Part shown: in pieces, positions 15,764-24,723 of the stretch | Layout of the letters: every line of letters starts with the position of its first letter | How positions within the stretch are numbered: position 1 is the stretch's first letter | Source: JAPLJU01 sp964547985 | GTDB lineage: Bacteria; Desulfobacterota; Syntrophia; Syntrophales; UBA2192 | Reading direction: 5' to 3' | Assembly: GCA_964547985.1 (NCBI GenBank) | Contig: CAZJPV010000004.1 | Location: forward strand, 24,911 to 88,910 | Length of the DNA stretch: 64,000 nt | Notes under the pieces: model-generated | The model's input: the letters and a program-made list of their open reading frames with translations, nothing else | The model's database searches: none | What the model was told of the DNA's origin: nothing | Position numbers and translations under genes: made by a program

Positions 15764-17284
15764 CTAATTGCCTCGCATATGTTTCTCCCAAAGGGCCCTT
15801 GAGTCAACGGGCTGCATCTGTTCGTTGTACTTGGGATTCTTTCCCTCAAAGTTCACGTAGTCGTATGGTTTTCCTTTCCAGTATTCGCCCGTGACCGTGT
15901 TTTTAGTTCCCCAGCTGTCGGTCCGGTAGACGGTGCCCCCCTCCATGCTGGAGATCCAGTCCTGCTGGCCCCGGATGTAGCTCGTCCGCTGGTAGTCGAT
16001 GTAGTCCATGCTCTTCTGCCGCTCGTCATAGGCGGCCTGCATCGTCTGGCGGATCTCCTGGGCGTTGTGTGCCACCATGGCCGAGGTCTGCTTCTGCATC
16101 TCGCGAAGCCTCTGCTGTCCCTGGGCGACGTAGGCCTGCGCCCACCGTTCGTTGATCTTATAGGAGCCCATCATGGTGCCCAGGGTCCCGGCCCAGGCGT
16201 TGAACTGGTTCGCCGGCGCCGTCACCGTCAGGTGGCGGAAACTCCAGTTCAGTCCGGAGCGTGAACCGAAGGCCATGCCGAAGGTGTAACCCTTGCAGGC
16301 CCGTCCCTCCTTGTCCCTGAAGGTGTACACGTATTCCTCGATACTGGCGGGTATCCCCGAGTGACCGGCCTGGCTCATCAGGTCCTGTCGCGGGATGATT
16401 TTTTCGAAGTGCATGTTGGAGGCCAGCCCATAGCGGGCCGTGATGAACTGCCAGGCCTGATGGGAGTTGAGGAACGGCGAGACGAGGACGCCGGGCGTGT
16501 TGACCCTTAACTGCGGGCTCAGCAGTTGAACGCTCCCCGAGATGAAGGAGTACCCGGCGGGGTCTCCTGCGATAAAGAGACCCTTGCCGTGATCCTGGCA
16601 CTGCCAGTTCTGGGGCAGCAGGAAAGACGCCGAGCCGTCGCGCTGTCGGTACGTGACGAGTTGAACTTTCGGGGGGGCTGCGGCTGCCTGGGTGGAAAAG
16701 GACCCCTTGGTCACCCGGATGTTGGAGAGCACCGTGAGGAGCGTCGGTTTCATTGCTTCGAACTGACCTGCCGGCGCTTCGATCCGGGAGAGGGTGAAAT
16801 CGTTGCCCTTCTGGGATACCCAGGTGCGAAACTGCGTCTTACCGCGCTTCGGGGGGGAATAGGTCCCGTCGTAGACTAGCGACGACCCGTCACGGGATGC
16901 AAAGGCGTTTTGAATTTCGAGGTCCTTGGCCTGTCGCCCGAGTCCCATGTTGGCCTGCTTTGCCAGGGATGTGGTGGTTGCTCCCTGTGTAACTGATCCC
17001 GTCGAGAAGAACACGGCGGATTTCCCCGAGGGATCGGTCGCCGTGACATAGCGGGCCGCCCCGTCGCTCCCCTCAGAGACCTTCCACCCCTTGGGGACAT
17101 AGAGGACAAAGGTTGCCTGCTTCGTGACGACCTTCTGCATCCCTTTAACGGGTGGTGTGGTCGAACCGCTGCTCTTGCCTTTCTGCGCGGCCTGGCAGAT
17201 GGAGACACCCTGCAGCATGAGAAACACGAGCGAGGCGACGATGCCTATAAACACAGTACCTGTAAATTTTGCACGGAAGCCCAT
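15764..17284 (-). CDS. Large exported protein with duplicated PsbP/Mog1-like region
   Basis: A 506-residue protein with an N-terminal signal (about residues 8-32, ending in ICQAAQ). Two similar halves follow: each has a strand like FVLYVPKGWKV or SFLLPQNWQCQ, then a probable sheet and an APAGQF or APANQF turn before a conserved helix. This suggests an internal duplication of a PsbP/Mog1-like or DUF1795-like domain. The C-terminal 120 residues are Gln-, Tyr- and Trp-rich and polar. I do not recognise a named family. The start at 17284 has AGGAGG upstream. It follows a lipoprotein gene on the same strand by about 130 bases. Confidence 0.75.
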   Translation of the reverse strand: MGFRAKFTGTVFIGIVASLVFLMLQGVSICQAAQKGKSSGSTTPPVKGMQKVVTKQATFVLYVPKGWKVSEGSDGAARYVTATDPSGKSAVFFSTGSVTQGATTTSLAKQANMGLGRQAKDLEIQNAFASRDGSSLVYDGTYSPPKRGKTQFRTWVSQKGNDFTLSRIEAPAGQFEAMKPTLLTVLSNIRVTKGSFSTQAAAAPPKVQLVTYRQRDGSASFLLPQNWQCQDHGKGLFIAGDPAGYSFISGSVQLLSPQLRVNTPGVLVSPFLNSHQAWQFITARYGLASNMHFEKIIPRQDLMSQAGHSGIPASIEEYVYTFRDKEGRACKGYTFGMAFGSRSGLNWSFRHLTVTAPANQFNAWAGTLGTMMGSYKINERWAQAYVAQGQQRLREMQKQTSAMVAHNAQEIRQTMQAAYDERQKSMDYIDYQRTSYIRGQQDWISSMEGGTVYRTDSWGTKNTVTGEYWKGKPYDYVNFEGKNPKYNEQMQPVDSRALWEKHMRGN

Positions 17285-17412
17285 AGCTGACCTCCTTTCG
17301 CTGCATGATATTCGCTTTCTACTCCGCCCCATTAGTGACAAAACATCGAATAATTCTACCCCTGGCCCCCAACGCCTTGGAATAGTCCTCCCCGCCTTCT
17401 CCCCGATCGATG

Positions 17413-17808
17413 TTATCGCCCCATTCTTCGCTCGTATGCTTGATATATCCGATCCGCCAGTCCCTGATCGTGCCCGGAGGGCCCCCTTGCGTTGAACTCC
17501 ACCCTGACTCTGCCGTCGGCCTGTGTTCTCACCGTGATCGTGACATCCATGTCGCCTTTGGTCCCCCGGATGACCCCGCTGTCTCTATTGGCCTGTGTAA
17601 TGCGGACGCCCACGTCTTCTGCGGCATCAAGGGCGGCATTCCAGGAGCGCTCGAAGGTGCCCGTTCTGTAAGAGTATATTGGTTCAGGTGGCGGCGATGG
17701 AGGCACTGGGCCGTACACAACGCAACCGGCCAGAATGGTCAGGGACGGTAAAACAACGATGAGCAGTTTCTGTAATCGGGCTTGGCAGGGCGTACAGGAA
17801 CGGTTCAT
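17413..17808 (-). CDS. DUF3568-like lipoprotein
   Basis: A 131-residue lipoprotein; the signal peptide ends in LTILAGC with the lipid-modified Cys28. After a Pro-rich linker comes a compact alpha/beta domain: a helix with TFERSWNAALDAAEDVG, the strand pair RDSGVIRGTKGDMDVTITV and RVRVEFNARG, and a last helix. This is the pattern of DUF3568 proteins, which are small lipoproteins of unknown function in proteobacteria. The gene lies between the large exported protein and the pirin gene, on the same strand. Confidence 0.8.
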   Translation of the reverse strand: MNRSCTPCQARLQKLLIVVLPSLTILAGCVVYGPVPPSPPPEPIYSYRTGTFERSWNAALDAAEDVGVRITQANRDSGVIRGTKGDMDVTITVRTQADGRVRVEFNARGPSGHDQGLADRIYQAYERRMGR

Positions 17809-17830
17809 TTTCCCACCTCAAGTCTCTAAG

Positions 17831-18742
17831 CTATTTCTTCCCGTGTTTAATAAAGGTGCCTCGGTTGTATTCATCGAAGGCGATGCGAAGCTCTTCCCGT
17901 GTATTCATGACGATGGGGCCATACCACGCGACCGGCTCACGCAGGGGCTTTCCAGACATGAAGAGGAATCTCACAGGTTTTTCCTCGGTCGAGACAAGGA
18001 TCTGGTCGCCATCACCGAAGAGAACCAATGACTGGTTAGACAGGAAAGGGTTTCTCTGGAAGTCGAAGTAGTTGATCCCTTCGGTCTCGTAAGAGAACGG
18101 GTCCTTTTCCTTGCAGAAATATCCCTCTCCTTCGATCACATAGGCGAAGGCCGTGTATCCCTGTCTGGCGGGGTGGGTAAACTCAGACCTTGGCGGTATA
18201 GTAACATCCAAGTATTCCGGATCGGTGACGATGTCTCTTACAGGGCCGTGTGTGTCCTTGATCTTTCCGCAGATGACCCTGATTCTTGCATTTTTCAGAT
18301 CGGCCTCCGGGATGGTGGAGGAGGTCACGTCCCGATAACGCGGGCCCATCATCTTGTTTGATGCCGGAAGATTGGCCCAGAGCTGGAAACCCCACATGGA
18401 GCCTTGCTTGTCTCCTTTGGGCATTTCCTGGTGTATGATGCCGCTTCCCGCAGTCATCCATTGCACGTCACCCGGCCCGATTATGCCGCTGTTTCCCATG
18501 CTGTCTCCGTGCTCTACAGTGCCACGAAGGAGATATGTAATCGTTTCGATTCCCCGGTGCGGATGCCAGGGAAACCCCTTCAGGTAGTCGTCCGGGTTGT
18601 CCGAGCGAAAGTCGTCCAGCATAAGGAAAGGATCGAACATCGGGACTTCACCGAATCCGAAGGCTCTCCTGAGATGGACGCCGGCGCCCTCGATGGTAGG
18701 CTTACTCTTCAGGACCTTTTGTATCTTTCTTGTCTTGGTCAT
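17831..18742 (-). CDS. Pirin family cupin protein
   Basis: A 303-residue bicupin of the pirin family. The metal ligands of human pirin have clear counterparts: His60 and His62 in PWHPHRG, His104 and Glu106 in GIIHQE. The pattern GTVEHGDSMGN and GPGDVQWMTAGSG between them is typical. Bacterial pirins such as YhhW act as quercetin dioxygenases in vitro; others bind and modulate metabolic enzymes. The start at 18742 (MTKTRK) was chosen over a longer frame whose first 41 codons are atypical. An 11-base gap separates it from the Cys-rich small gene upstream. Confidence 0.9.
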   Translation of the reverse strand: MTKTRKIQKVLKSKPTIEGAGVHLRRAFGFGEVPMFDPFLMLDDFRSDNPDDYLKGFPWHPHRGIETITYLLRGTVEHGDSMGNSGIIGPGDVQWMTAGSGIIHQEMPKGDKQGSMWGFQLWANLPASNKMMGPRYRDVTSSTIPEADLKNARIRVICGKIKDTHGPVRDIVTDPEYLDVTIPPRSEFTHPARQGYTAFAYVIEGEGYFCKEKDPFSYETEGINYFDFQRNPFLSNQSLVLFGDGDQILVSTEEKPVRFLFMSGKPLREPVAWYGPIVMNTREELRIAFDEYNRGTFIKHGKK

Positions 18743-18753
18743 TCGACATCTCT

Positions 18754-19059
18754 TTATACCATGTGTGATTTGGCTGTACTGATGGCGAGATCTTTGTTCT
18801 TTGTAAAAAATCTCCACTCCATTCCCGTCGCGTGGATACCGGCTTTCTTGTCCTGGCCCCTGCAACAGTACCAGCGCTTGAAGCGCTCGACCGTGGCAAA
18901 GGGGTGGTTCTTTGAGCAGAGCACACTGCAGGGCCTGTGCACTTCAAAGAAGACCACTTCGTCGGGTTCGGCGTCATAGAGCAGGTCGCCGGGCAACTCG
19001 ATTTGCGATACGTCAACGCCTTCCGCTTCTTTTTCATCCAGCCATTTTGAAATTTTCAT
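18754..19059 (-). CDS. Small Cys-rich conserved hypothetical protein
   Basis: A 101-residue soluble protein starting MKISKWLDEKEAEG. Four cysteines are grouped in HRPCSVLCSKNH and WYCCRGQ, with a histidine and Lys/Arg residues nearby. This looks like a metal-binding or thiol site, for example a Zn or Fe-S knuckle, but the spacing fits no family I can name. The frame extends 29 codons further upstream, but the family-like start and shorter protein are preferred. The gene is immediately upstream of pirin with the same orientation. Confidence 0.6.
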   Translation of the reverse strand: MKISKWLDEKEAEGVDVSQIELPGDLLYDAEPDEVVFFEVHRPCSVLCSKNHPFATVERFKRWYCCRGQDKKAGIHATGMEWRFFTKNKDLAISTAKSHMV

Positions 19060-19092
19060 ATGATTTCTTTCTCGGACAGGAAGTCCCCCAAT

Positions 19093-19121
19093 AGAAATGT
19101 TGAAGTACAAGACTTGATTCC
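19093..19121. repeat. Dispersed 29-base repeat, copy 1
   Basis: This stretch, read on the minus strand, matches 26073-26101 at 24 of 29 positions. Both copies lie in intergenic DNA. The sequence style (TCAAGTCTTG then TTCAACATT) resembles flanks of REP-associated Y1 transposase genes that I recall from deltaproteobacterial genomes. No transposase is present. Confidence 0.55.
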
Positions 19122-19235
19122 AATTTTTCCGGGGTGCCTGCCCCACTGCAGGAAAGACTCCGTAAAAACAGCCTATCCCTTTTTTAAGCTATATTGACCC
19201 GTCTCTCGATTCAGGCGCCCTGAAATACGGGGTAT

Positions 19236-19961
19236 TCATGAATCATGATCAAAGATGTATCCCACGGACCGGAGGCTCCTGAAAAATACAGGCTCATGGG
19301 GGTTGTCCTCGAAGTACTTCCGGAACCGCACGATGAAGTTATCCACGGTCCTCGTCGGTGTGGCCCCCGTGTATCCCCAGCCCATTTCCAGGAGTTCGCT
19401 TCGTGAAAGGGCCTTTCCTCGGTTCGCGATGAAGAGCTTGAGGAGCTTCACCTCCTGCTCCGTCATGGTCACCTCTCCGCAACTGCAGACGGCGGTGAAA
19501 TTCTCGAAATCGATGACATTCTTGCCGAATTTATAGATACTCTCCGCGGGAACCCCGGCGGAGGCGCCTTCTTCGTGTCCCCACGAAGACCGTGTCAAGA
19601 GCCGCTCCACCCGGAGCAGGAACTCGTCCAGGTTGAAGGGCTTGGCGAGATAATCGTCTACCCCCCATGAAAGACCCTTGATGCGGTCTTCGATTTCGCC
19701 TCTGGCGGAGACGATGAGGATCGGAAGGCGTTCATCCTCAAGGCGAATGTTGCGCAGCACCGTCAGACCGTCAATACCGGGGAGCATGATGTCGAGGACG
19801 ATCAGCTCCGGTTTCCATTCCTTCCAGTCACGGATACCTGAAACCCCGTCAGGTGAGATCTTCACGTCGTAACCCTTGAAGGAGAGATTCAGCCTCAGGC
19901 CTTCCGCTATGTGCGTATCATCCTCAATGACAAGAATACGTTTTTTCCCCGAATCTCTCAT
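19236..19961 (-). CDS. OmpR/PhoB-family response regulator
   Basis: A 241-residue two-domain regulator. The receiver domain (about 8-122) has the acidic pair Asp14-Asp15, phospho-acceptor Asp57 in VLDIMLPGIDG, a conserved Ser in VSAR and Lys in LAKPFN. The C-terminal winged helix (about 145-240) has the LLEMGWGYTGATPTRTVDNFIVRFRKYF recognition region of OmpR-type proteins, seen here in pieces. It should bind tandem direct repeats after phosphorylation by the adjacent kinase, whose gene ends 16 bases upstream. A matching candidate site lies at 21021-21039. Confidence 0.93.
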   Translation of the reverse strand: MRDSGKKRILVIEDDTHIAEGLRLNLSFKGYDVKISPDGVSGIRDWKEWKPELIVLDIMLPGIDGLTVLRNIRLEDERLPILIVSARGEIEDRIKGLSWGVDDYLAKPFNLDEFLLRVERLLTRSSWGHEEGASAGVPAESIYKFGKNVIDFENFTAVCSCGEVTMTEQEVKLLKLFIANRGKALSRSELLEMGWGYTGATPTRTVDNFIVRFRKYFEDNPHEPVFFRSLRSVGYIFDHDS

Positions 19962-19977
19962 GAAGTAAGCCCTCTAT

Positions 19978-20943
19978 TCATCCGGCCGGCTGAAGCCTGA
20001 GAGGCAGAGTCAGGGTGATCACGGAACCCTTCCCGGTCCCCTCGCTTTGCGCTGATACCTCCCCTTTGTGGATTTTCGCGATCTGCTGGACCATGTAAAG
20101 GCCCAGCCCCGAACCCCTCGCCGTCAGGTCGTTGGCCGGCCCTGGCCGATAGAACTTCCTGAATATTTTTTTGACCTCTGACTTTTCGATGCCGATCCCG
20201 TTATCTTCAAACTGAACCTTCAGTCTCTTTTTCTCGGGCAGGAAACGAATGTCAACCCTGGGGACATCCGAGGCGTTGTATCTCACGGCGTTCGTCAGGA
20301 TGTTCATCAGGAATATGTCGAACAGGGTCGGGTTGATCCGGTAGGGGAAAGGTGTCCCCGCGGGGTTGTGGATGCTGATCTCGCAGTTTCGGAAAAGACC
20401 GGAGTTCGCTTTGCAGAACCGCTGAACCGTCTGCACCAGGTCCGATTCCATGAATTCATTCCGGTAGCTCCGACTCTCGAGCTTTGCCAGGTTCATGATG
20501 CGGGTGATGTTGTTCAGGAGCCGGTCCACATCCTGGATCATGAACTCGATGTATTTGATCTGATCCTCCCGGGAAAGCTCGTACTTCGCGAAAGTGTCCA
20601 GGTAAAGCCTCAGCGACGTGACCGGTGTCTTCAGTTCGTGGGTGAAACTGTTGATGAAGTTCCGCTGCGTCTGGTAGAGCTGCAGGGTCCTTTGGTTGTA
20701 TATGAAGATGAGAAACACCCCGATCAGGATGATCCCCACGAGGATGGAAAGAACCAGGATCACGACCCATGTCTGGGCCTCGAAAAACTGGTCGGGATCG
20801 AGGTGGTGCTTAGCGACAACCGCCTGTAGACCCGCGCTGACCTCTATGTACCAGTAGATATAGAGGAAGAGGGACGCGGCCAGGGCCACGATGGAGAAGA
20901 CAAAGATAAAAATGGGATGATAAAACCACCTGAATCGGTTCAT
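19978..20943 (-). CDS. Membrane sensor histidine kinase
   Basis: A 321-residue kinase. Two transmembrane helices (about 9-31 and 59-83) bracket a very short periplasmic segment of about 25 residues, so it may sense membrane state or a partner rather than a soluble ligand. The dimerisation domain has phospho-acceptor His102 in SFTHELKTP. The ATPase domain shows NILTNAVRY (N box), DNGIG (G1) and GSGLGLYMV (G2). The ATG at 20943 is preferred over a TTG twelve codons upstream. It forms a two-gene operon with the response regulator downstream. Confidence 0.93.
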   Translation of the reverse strand: MNRFRWFYHPIFIFVFSIVALAASLFLYIYWYIEVSAGLQAVVAKHHLDPDQFFEAQTWVVILVLSILVGIILIGVFLIFIYNQRTLQLYQTQRNFINSFTHELKTPVTSLRLYLDTFAKYELSREDQIKYIEFMIQDVDRLLNNITRIMNLAKLESRSYRNEFMESDLVQTVQRFCKANSGLFRNCEISIHNPAGTPFPYRINPTLFDIFLMNILTNAVRYNASDVPRVDIRFLPEKKRLKVQFEDNGIGIEKSEVKKIFRKFYRPGPANDLTARGSGLGLYMVQQIAKIHKGEVSAQSEGTGKGSVITLTLPLRLQPAG

Positions 20944-21020
20944 ACACGAAACGGTACAATAGGGCAGAATCGGTGTCAACGGACAAATATTTTGTCAGCA
21001 CTGTACACGAAGAAGGACTT

Positions 21021-21039
21021 TGTAAAACTATTGTAAAAC
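21021..21039 (+). promoter_or_regulatory. Tandem TGTAAAAC boxes, candidate OmpR-type operator
   Basis: Two exact copies of TGTAAAAC, at 21021-21028 and 21032-21039, are spaced by three bases, giving an 11-base period. That is one DNA turn and is typical of OmpR/PhoB-family binding sites. They sit between the divergent kinase and radical SAM genes. A TTGAAA hexamer follows at 21041-21046, positioned like a -35 element for the radical SAM gene. The site is inferred, not proven. Confidence 0.5.
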
Positions 21040-21130
21040 ATTGAAATGGTTCTTTCTTTCCCCAAGCATTTCCCTTAAGGATTGAGCAGCTGTTTGAGAA
21101 AAAACATTTCATCAGCAAGGGAGAACCATC

Positions 21131-22879
21131 ATGGAAAAACCGCAGGCCGTCCATCCCGGGGGAACACGGGCCAGGATTCTGCTGACGAGCGTTTTCGGAC
21201 CCTACGCGCAGGATGACGAATACGGGAGCCGCAGACTCAACCCCATGGAACTTTACCAGAACCAGGTCACTCGTGTTCAGGGCGGTTTTTCCCTGCGGAT
21301 GTTCCACCGCACTTTCGGCCTGCAGATGATACAGGCCAATATCGATGCGCCGTGCTCGCTCCTCGATTTCCCCTCCCTGGAAGATTTTACCCGGGAAATC
21401 CGTGAAAACGATTACGACATTATCGGGATCAGCGCCATACTGCCGAACGTTGGAAAAGTCAAAAAGATGTGCGAGCTCATCCGCGAGTATCGGCCGGGCG
21501 CGGTGATCGTCGTGGGCGGGCATATCTCCGGCAAGGAGGACATCGGCCGCAGGATAGACGCCGATCACATTGTCAGAGGAGACGGGATCCGATGGTTCCG
21601 GAGGTTTATCGGCCAGGCTGAGAGGGCGCCCGTTCGACATCCCATGGTGATCTCGGGATTCGGTGGGCGGATCATGGGGATCAACCTTCCGCACACAAAA
21701 GGCCGCACGGCCGCCATACTGATTCCCTCCGTGGGCTGTCCCGTGGGGTGTAACTTCTGTTCCACCTCGGCCCTCTTCGGCGGTAAAGGAAACTTTGTCA
21801 ATTTCTATGAAACGGGTGATGAGCTTTTTTCCGTCATGTGCCAGATCGAGGAAAGGCTCGGGGTGCGCTCTTTCTTTGTCCTTGACGAAAATTTTCTCTT
21901 CCACCGGAAACGGGCTCTGCGGCTCCTGGAACTGATGGAGCAAAACGGAAAAGGCTGGGCGCTGTATGTATTCAGCTCCGGCCGTGTTCTGCAGTCTTAT
22001 ACAATCGAGCAGCTCGTGGGTCTCGGGATCGCCTGGGTGTGGCTCGGGTTGGAAGGCGAAAACAGCCGGTATCGAAAACTTCACGACGTGGACACACGCA
22101 CGCTGGTCAAGACACTCCAATCCCACGGGATCCGCGTCCTGGGGTCTTCCATCATCGGCCTTGAAAATCACACCCCCGAAAACATCGAAGATGTCATCGA
22201 TTATGCCGTAAGCCACGACACCGATTTTCACCAGTTCATGCTTTACACGCCCAATCCAGGGACACCTTTTTATGAAGAGCACCGGATGAACGGTACGCTC
22301 CTGCCCGAATCGGTACGTCCCCTGGCCGATGTCCACGGCCAGTACCGCTTCAACTACCGGCATGCCCATATTCAGGACGGGCAGGAGGAGGAATTTATCA
22401 TCCGGGCTTTCCAGCGGGATTTCGAGGTCAACGGCCCCAGCCTGTATCGCCTGATCCGGACCATGCTGAAGGGATGGCAAAGGTACGGGAATCATCCCGA
22501 CGGGCGGATACGGGACCGATATGTCTGGGAAGCTTCACCGCTTCGGACGTCTTACGCGGGGGCCGTCTGGGCGATGAAAAGGTGGTACCGGGCAGATGCC
22601 CGGATGGCCGGGAAGATGAAAGACCTCCTGCAGGATATTTACGGAACCTTCGGATGGAAGACGAGAGTCCTCGCGCCGATCGTCGGGCTTTACGCCCTTG
22701 AGCTGCTGAAGAGGGAAGAGAAGCGGCTGAAGAAAGGCTGGACCTACGAACCCCGGCCTTATCGCCAGAAAAACGCCGCCGCCCTTGCCCTGGAGGGCAG
22801 ACGGCCCCTTCGAGTCAAAATCGCGATACCGGAGGTGCCCTTCACCATGGGCAAGCCCGCCTCCATGCCGGGGAGATGA
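21131..22879 (+). CDS. B12-binding-domain radical SAM protein
   Basis: A 582-residue protein. Residues about 15-160 form a cobalamin-binding-type Rossmann domain (DYDIIGISAIL, GAVIVVGGH) without a clear DxHxxG cobalt ligand. The radical SAM core follows, with the 4Fe-4S motif C203, C207, C210 in CPVGCNFC, then typical strands. The C-terminal 150 residues are basic and family-specific. Such BchE/HpnJ/P-methylase-like enzymes methylate or rearrange unreactive carbons; the substrate is unknown. It is the only plus-strand gene in its neighbourhood, divergent from the two-component system. GGGAG precedes the ATG. Confidence 0.9.
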   Translation: MEKPQAVHPGGTRARILLTSVFGPYAQDDEYGSRRLNPMELYQNQVTRVQGGFSLRMFHRTFGLQMIQANIDAPCSLLDFPSLEDFTREIRENDYDIIGISAILPNVGKVKKMCELIREYRPGAVIVVGGHISGKEDIGRRIDADHIVRGDGIRWFRRFIGQAERAPVRHPMVISGFGGRIMGINLPHTKGRTAAILIPSVGCPVGCNFCSTSALFGGKGNFVNFYETGDELFSVMCQIEERLGVRSFFVLDENFLFHRKRALRLLELMEQNGKGWALYVFSSGRVLQSYTIEQLVGLGIAWVWLGLEGENSRYRKLHDVDTRTLVKTLQSHGIRVLGSSIIGLENHTPENIEDVIDYAVSHDTDFHQFMLYTPNPGTPFYEEHRMNGTLLPESVRPLADVHGQYRFNYRHAHIQDGQEEEFIIRAFQRDFEVNGPSLYRLIRTMLKGWQRYGNHPDGRIRDRYVWEASPLRTSYAGAVWAMKRWYRADARMAGKMKDLLQDIYGTFGWKTRVLAPIVGLYALELLKREEKRLKKGWTYEPRPYRQKNAAALALEGRRPLRVKIAIPEVPFTMGKPASMPGR

Positions 22880-23001
22880 TTGGTAGGAGAAAGACGAAGG
22901 TCAAGACTTTGTCTTCCCACCCATCCTTTCGTCCATATGGAATTTGTCTACTGAAAAAAACCTGTCCCCCCTTTTTGCGACTGAATGACGGAGGCGCTAC
23001 A

Positions 23002-23790
23002 TCAACGTCCCTTGAATCTTGCTTCTCTTCTTTCGATAAAAGACTTCACGCCCTCGGCAGCGTCTTCGCTCTTCATGATGGGGATAAGGTCGGGTACCAA
23101 TTTCGCAATGGCCGCCTTTTCGCCGTCGCTCTGAACATACCTTGCGGAAAGGAGCGTCGCCTTGACCCCCAGCGGGGCCTGCTTCGCAATCGTTTCGGCA
23201 AACTCGAGTGCTCGGTCAAGTTGCATTCCGTTTTCGGCCACTTTCTGGATAAGACCGAGTCGGTAGGCCTCATCCGCACGTAATTCATCGCCGGTCAGCA
23301 GGTACCTCATGGCATTTCCCCAGCCGATTTCCCGGTGCAGCCGAATCGTTGCCCCTCCCACAGGATAGATCCCTCGTTTAATCTCGATCATGGCTAAACG
23401 AACGTCAGACGAAGCCACGCGAATGTCCGCCGCCAGGAGAAGTTCGAGTCCGATCGTGAAACAGATGCCATGAACAGCTATGACCACGGGTTTCCCGACG
23501 CGTTTTGCTTCATCGAGCCCAAGGGGGTCGCAGGCCTCCCTGGGAAGAGCAGGCGGGAATGTCCCTTTGCTGATAAGCGGCGCCCACTGGGGAAGGTCGA
23601 GACCTGCCGTGAAATGCTTGCCATGAGCAAATAGAAGCCCGCAGCGCAATTCCGGATCATTGTTGAGCTCCCCGAAGGCCATGGATAGTTCGATATACAT
23701 ATCCACATCGAAGGCATTCATCTTTGCGGGTCGGTTGAGGCCCATAAGGAGCACATGACCTTTTCTTTCAACGATTACTTTTTTCCCCAT
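23002..23790 (-). CDS. Enoyl-CoA hydratase/isomerase (crotonase) family protein
   Basis: A 262-residue crotonase-fold protein starting MGKKVIVERKGHVL. The two oxyanion-hole segments are visible: HFTAGLDLPQWAP near residue 60 and GICFTIGLELLLAADIRVA near 110-128. The catalytic-loop region reads MIEIKRGIYPVGGATIR, so the second Glu of classical hydratases is replaced. The reaction could be isomerase or hydrolase rather than hydratase. It acts on acyl-CoA in the cytoplasm. The start at 23790 has GGGAGA about nine bases upstream. The cyclophilin gene upstream ends about 58 bases before it. Confidence 0.9.
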   Translation of the reverse strand: MGKKVIVERKGHVLLMGLNRPAKMNAFDVDMYIELSMAFGELNNDPELRCGLLFAHGKHFTAGLDLPQWAPLISKGTFPPALPREACDPLGLDEAKRVGKPVVIAVHGICFTIGLELLLAADIRVASSDVRLAMIEIKRGIYPVGGATIRLHREIGWGNAMRYLLTGDELRADEAYRLGLIQKVAENGMQLDRALEFAETIAKQAPLGVKATLLSARYVQSDGEKAAIAKLVPDLIPIMKSEDAAEGVKSFIERREARFKGR

Positions 23791-23848
23791 CTTCGCGTAT
23801 CTCCCTGGTTGCAATACTTGTTAGAGGTTTGCTGCGTGATAGCCCGGC

Positions 23849-24418
23849 CTATTTGATTCGAATCGACTCGATGATCACCGCCTCGCGAGGGCAGTCTGAG
23901 GGGAGCGGACCCTTCGACCCGGTCGGCACGCTGGCGATGGCATCGACCACATCCATGCCTTTGGTGACCTTGCCGAATACAGCGTAGCCAAAATCGCGGA
24001 AGCCGTGGTCGAGGAAGGCATTGTCCTTGAGGTTGATGAAGAACTGCGTGGTGGCCGAATCCACCACCTGGGTGCGAGCCATGGCCAGTGTGCCACGCTC
24101 GTTCTTGAGACCGTTGGCGGCCTCGTTTTTTATGGGCGTCCGGGTGGTCTTCTGAGAGAGGTTTTGGTCGAAGCCGCCACCTTGGATCATGAAGTTTTTG
24201 ATCACCCGGTGAAAGACCGTCCCGTCGTAATGCCTGGCCTCGATGTAGTTGAGGAAGTTCTCAACCGTGACGGGCGCCTTGTCCCTGAAGAGCACGGACT
24301 CGATCACGCCCTTGTTGGTCTTGATCACGATGGTCGGGTTGCCCTTGACCGTGTCCTTGGCGTGCGCCAGCCCTGTGCACAAAAACAGCGTCGTGAAGAT
24401 ACAAAGTAATTTCTTCAT
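23849..24418 (-). CDS. ppiA: Periplasmic peptidyl-prolyl isomerase (cyclophilin type)
   Basis: A 189-residue protein with a signal peptide (cleavage after GLAHA, about residue 20) and a bacterial cyclophilin domain. The active-site segments FHRVIKNFMIQGGGF, TLAMART and SATTQFFINLKDN are present, including the catalytic Arg in FHRV. It speeds proline isomerisation during folding of exported proteins in the periplasm. The start at 24418 has an AGGAG site. The YciI gene lies 20 bases upstream, in the same direction, so the two are probably co-transcribed. Confidence 0.94.
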   Translation of the reverse strand: MKKLLCIFTTLFLCTGLAHAKDTVKGNPTIVIKTNKGVIESVLFRDKAPVTVENFLNYIEARHYDGTVFHRVIKNFMIQGGGFDQNLSQKTTRTPIKNEAANGLKNERGTLAMARTQVVDSATTQFFINLKDNAFLDHGFRDFGYAVFGKVTKGMDVVDAIASVPTGSKGPLPSDCPREAVIIESIRIK

Positions 24419-24438
24419 GAATGCGCTCCTGTCTCTCC

Positions 24439-24723
24439 CTACTTGACAAAGCACGAAAAACGTTCATCGTATGTGCCGGGGGTGAATTCGATGAATTGAT
24501 ACTCTGAGGCGCCATGGATCGTGAACGGATCTTTTTTCATGATCTCTCTTGCTTCATCGATACCGACATTGGCGATGATCGCACCACCGACTCTCGGAAC
24601 CTGAGGCCCGGAACAGATGAATTTCCTCTGCTTGAATTGCTTAGCGAGAAACTTCCGGTGCTCCGCCAGCAGAGAATCGATCACTTCCAGAGGTTTAACG
24701 TATTTGCTCGTGATGATAACCAT
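24439..24723 (-). CDS. YciI family protein
   Basis: A 94-residue protein of the YciI/dimeric alpha-beta barrel family: VIITSKYVKPLEVIDSLL at the N-terminus, His near residue 22 in AEHRKFL, then SGPQVPRVGGAIIANV and FTIHGASEYQFIEFTP. The conserved His and Asp (in KKDPF) form a putative active site seen in YciI from Haemophilus, whose reaction is unknown. The start at 24723 has GAGGAG in front. It is the first gene of a small minus-strand group with cyclophilin and crotonase. Confidence 0.88.
   Translation of the reverse strand: MVIITSKYVKPLEVIDSLLAEHRKFLAKQFKQRKFICSGPQVPRVGGAIIANVGIDEAREIMKKDPFTIHGASEYQFIEFTPGTYDERFSCFVK

Noticed and set aside
20810..22495. 561-codon minus-strand frame over the radical SAM gene
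   Set aside because: It is antisense to a gene with a complete radical SAM motif; the composition is typical of a shadow frame.
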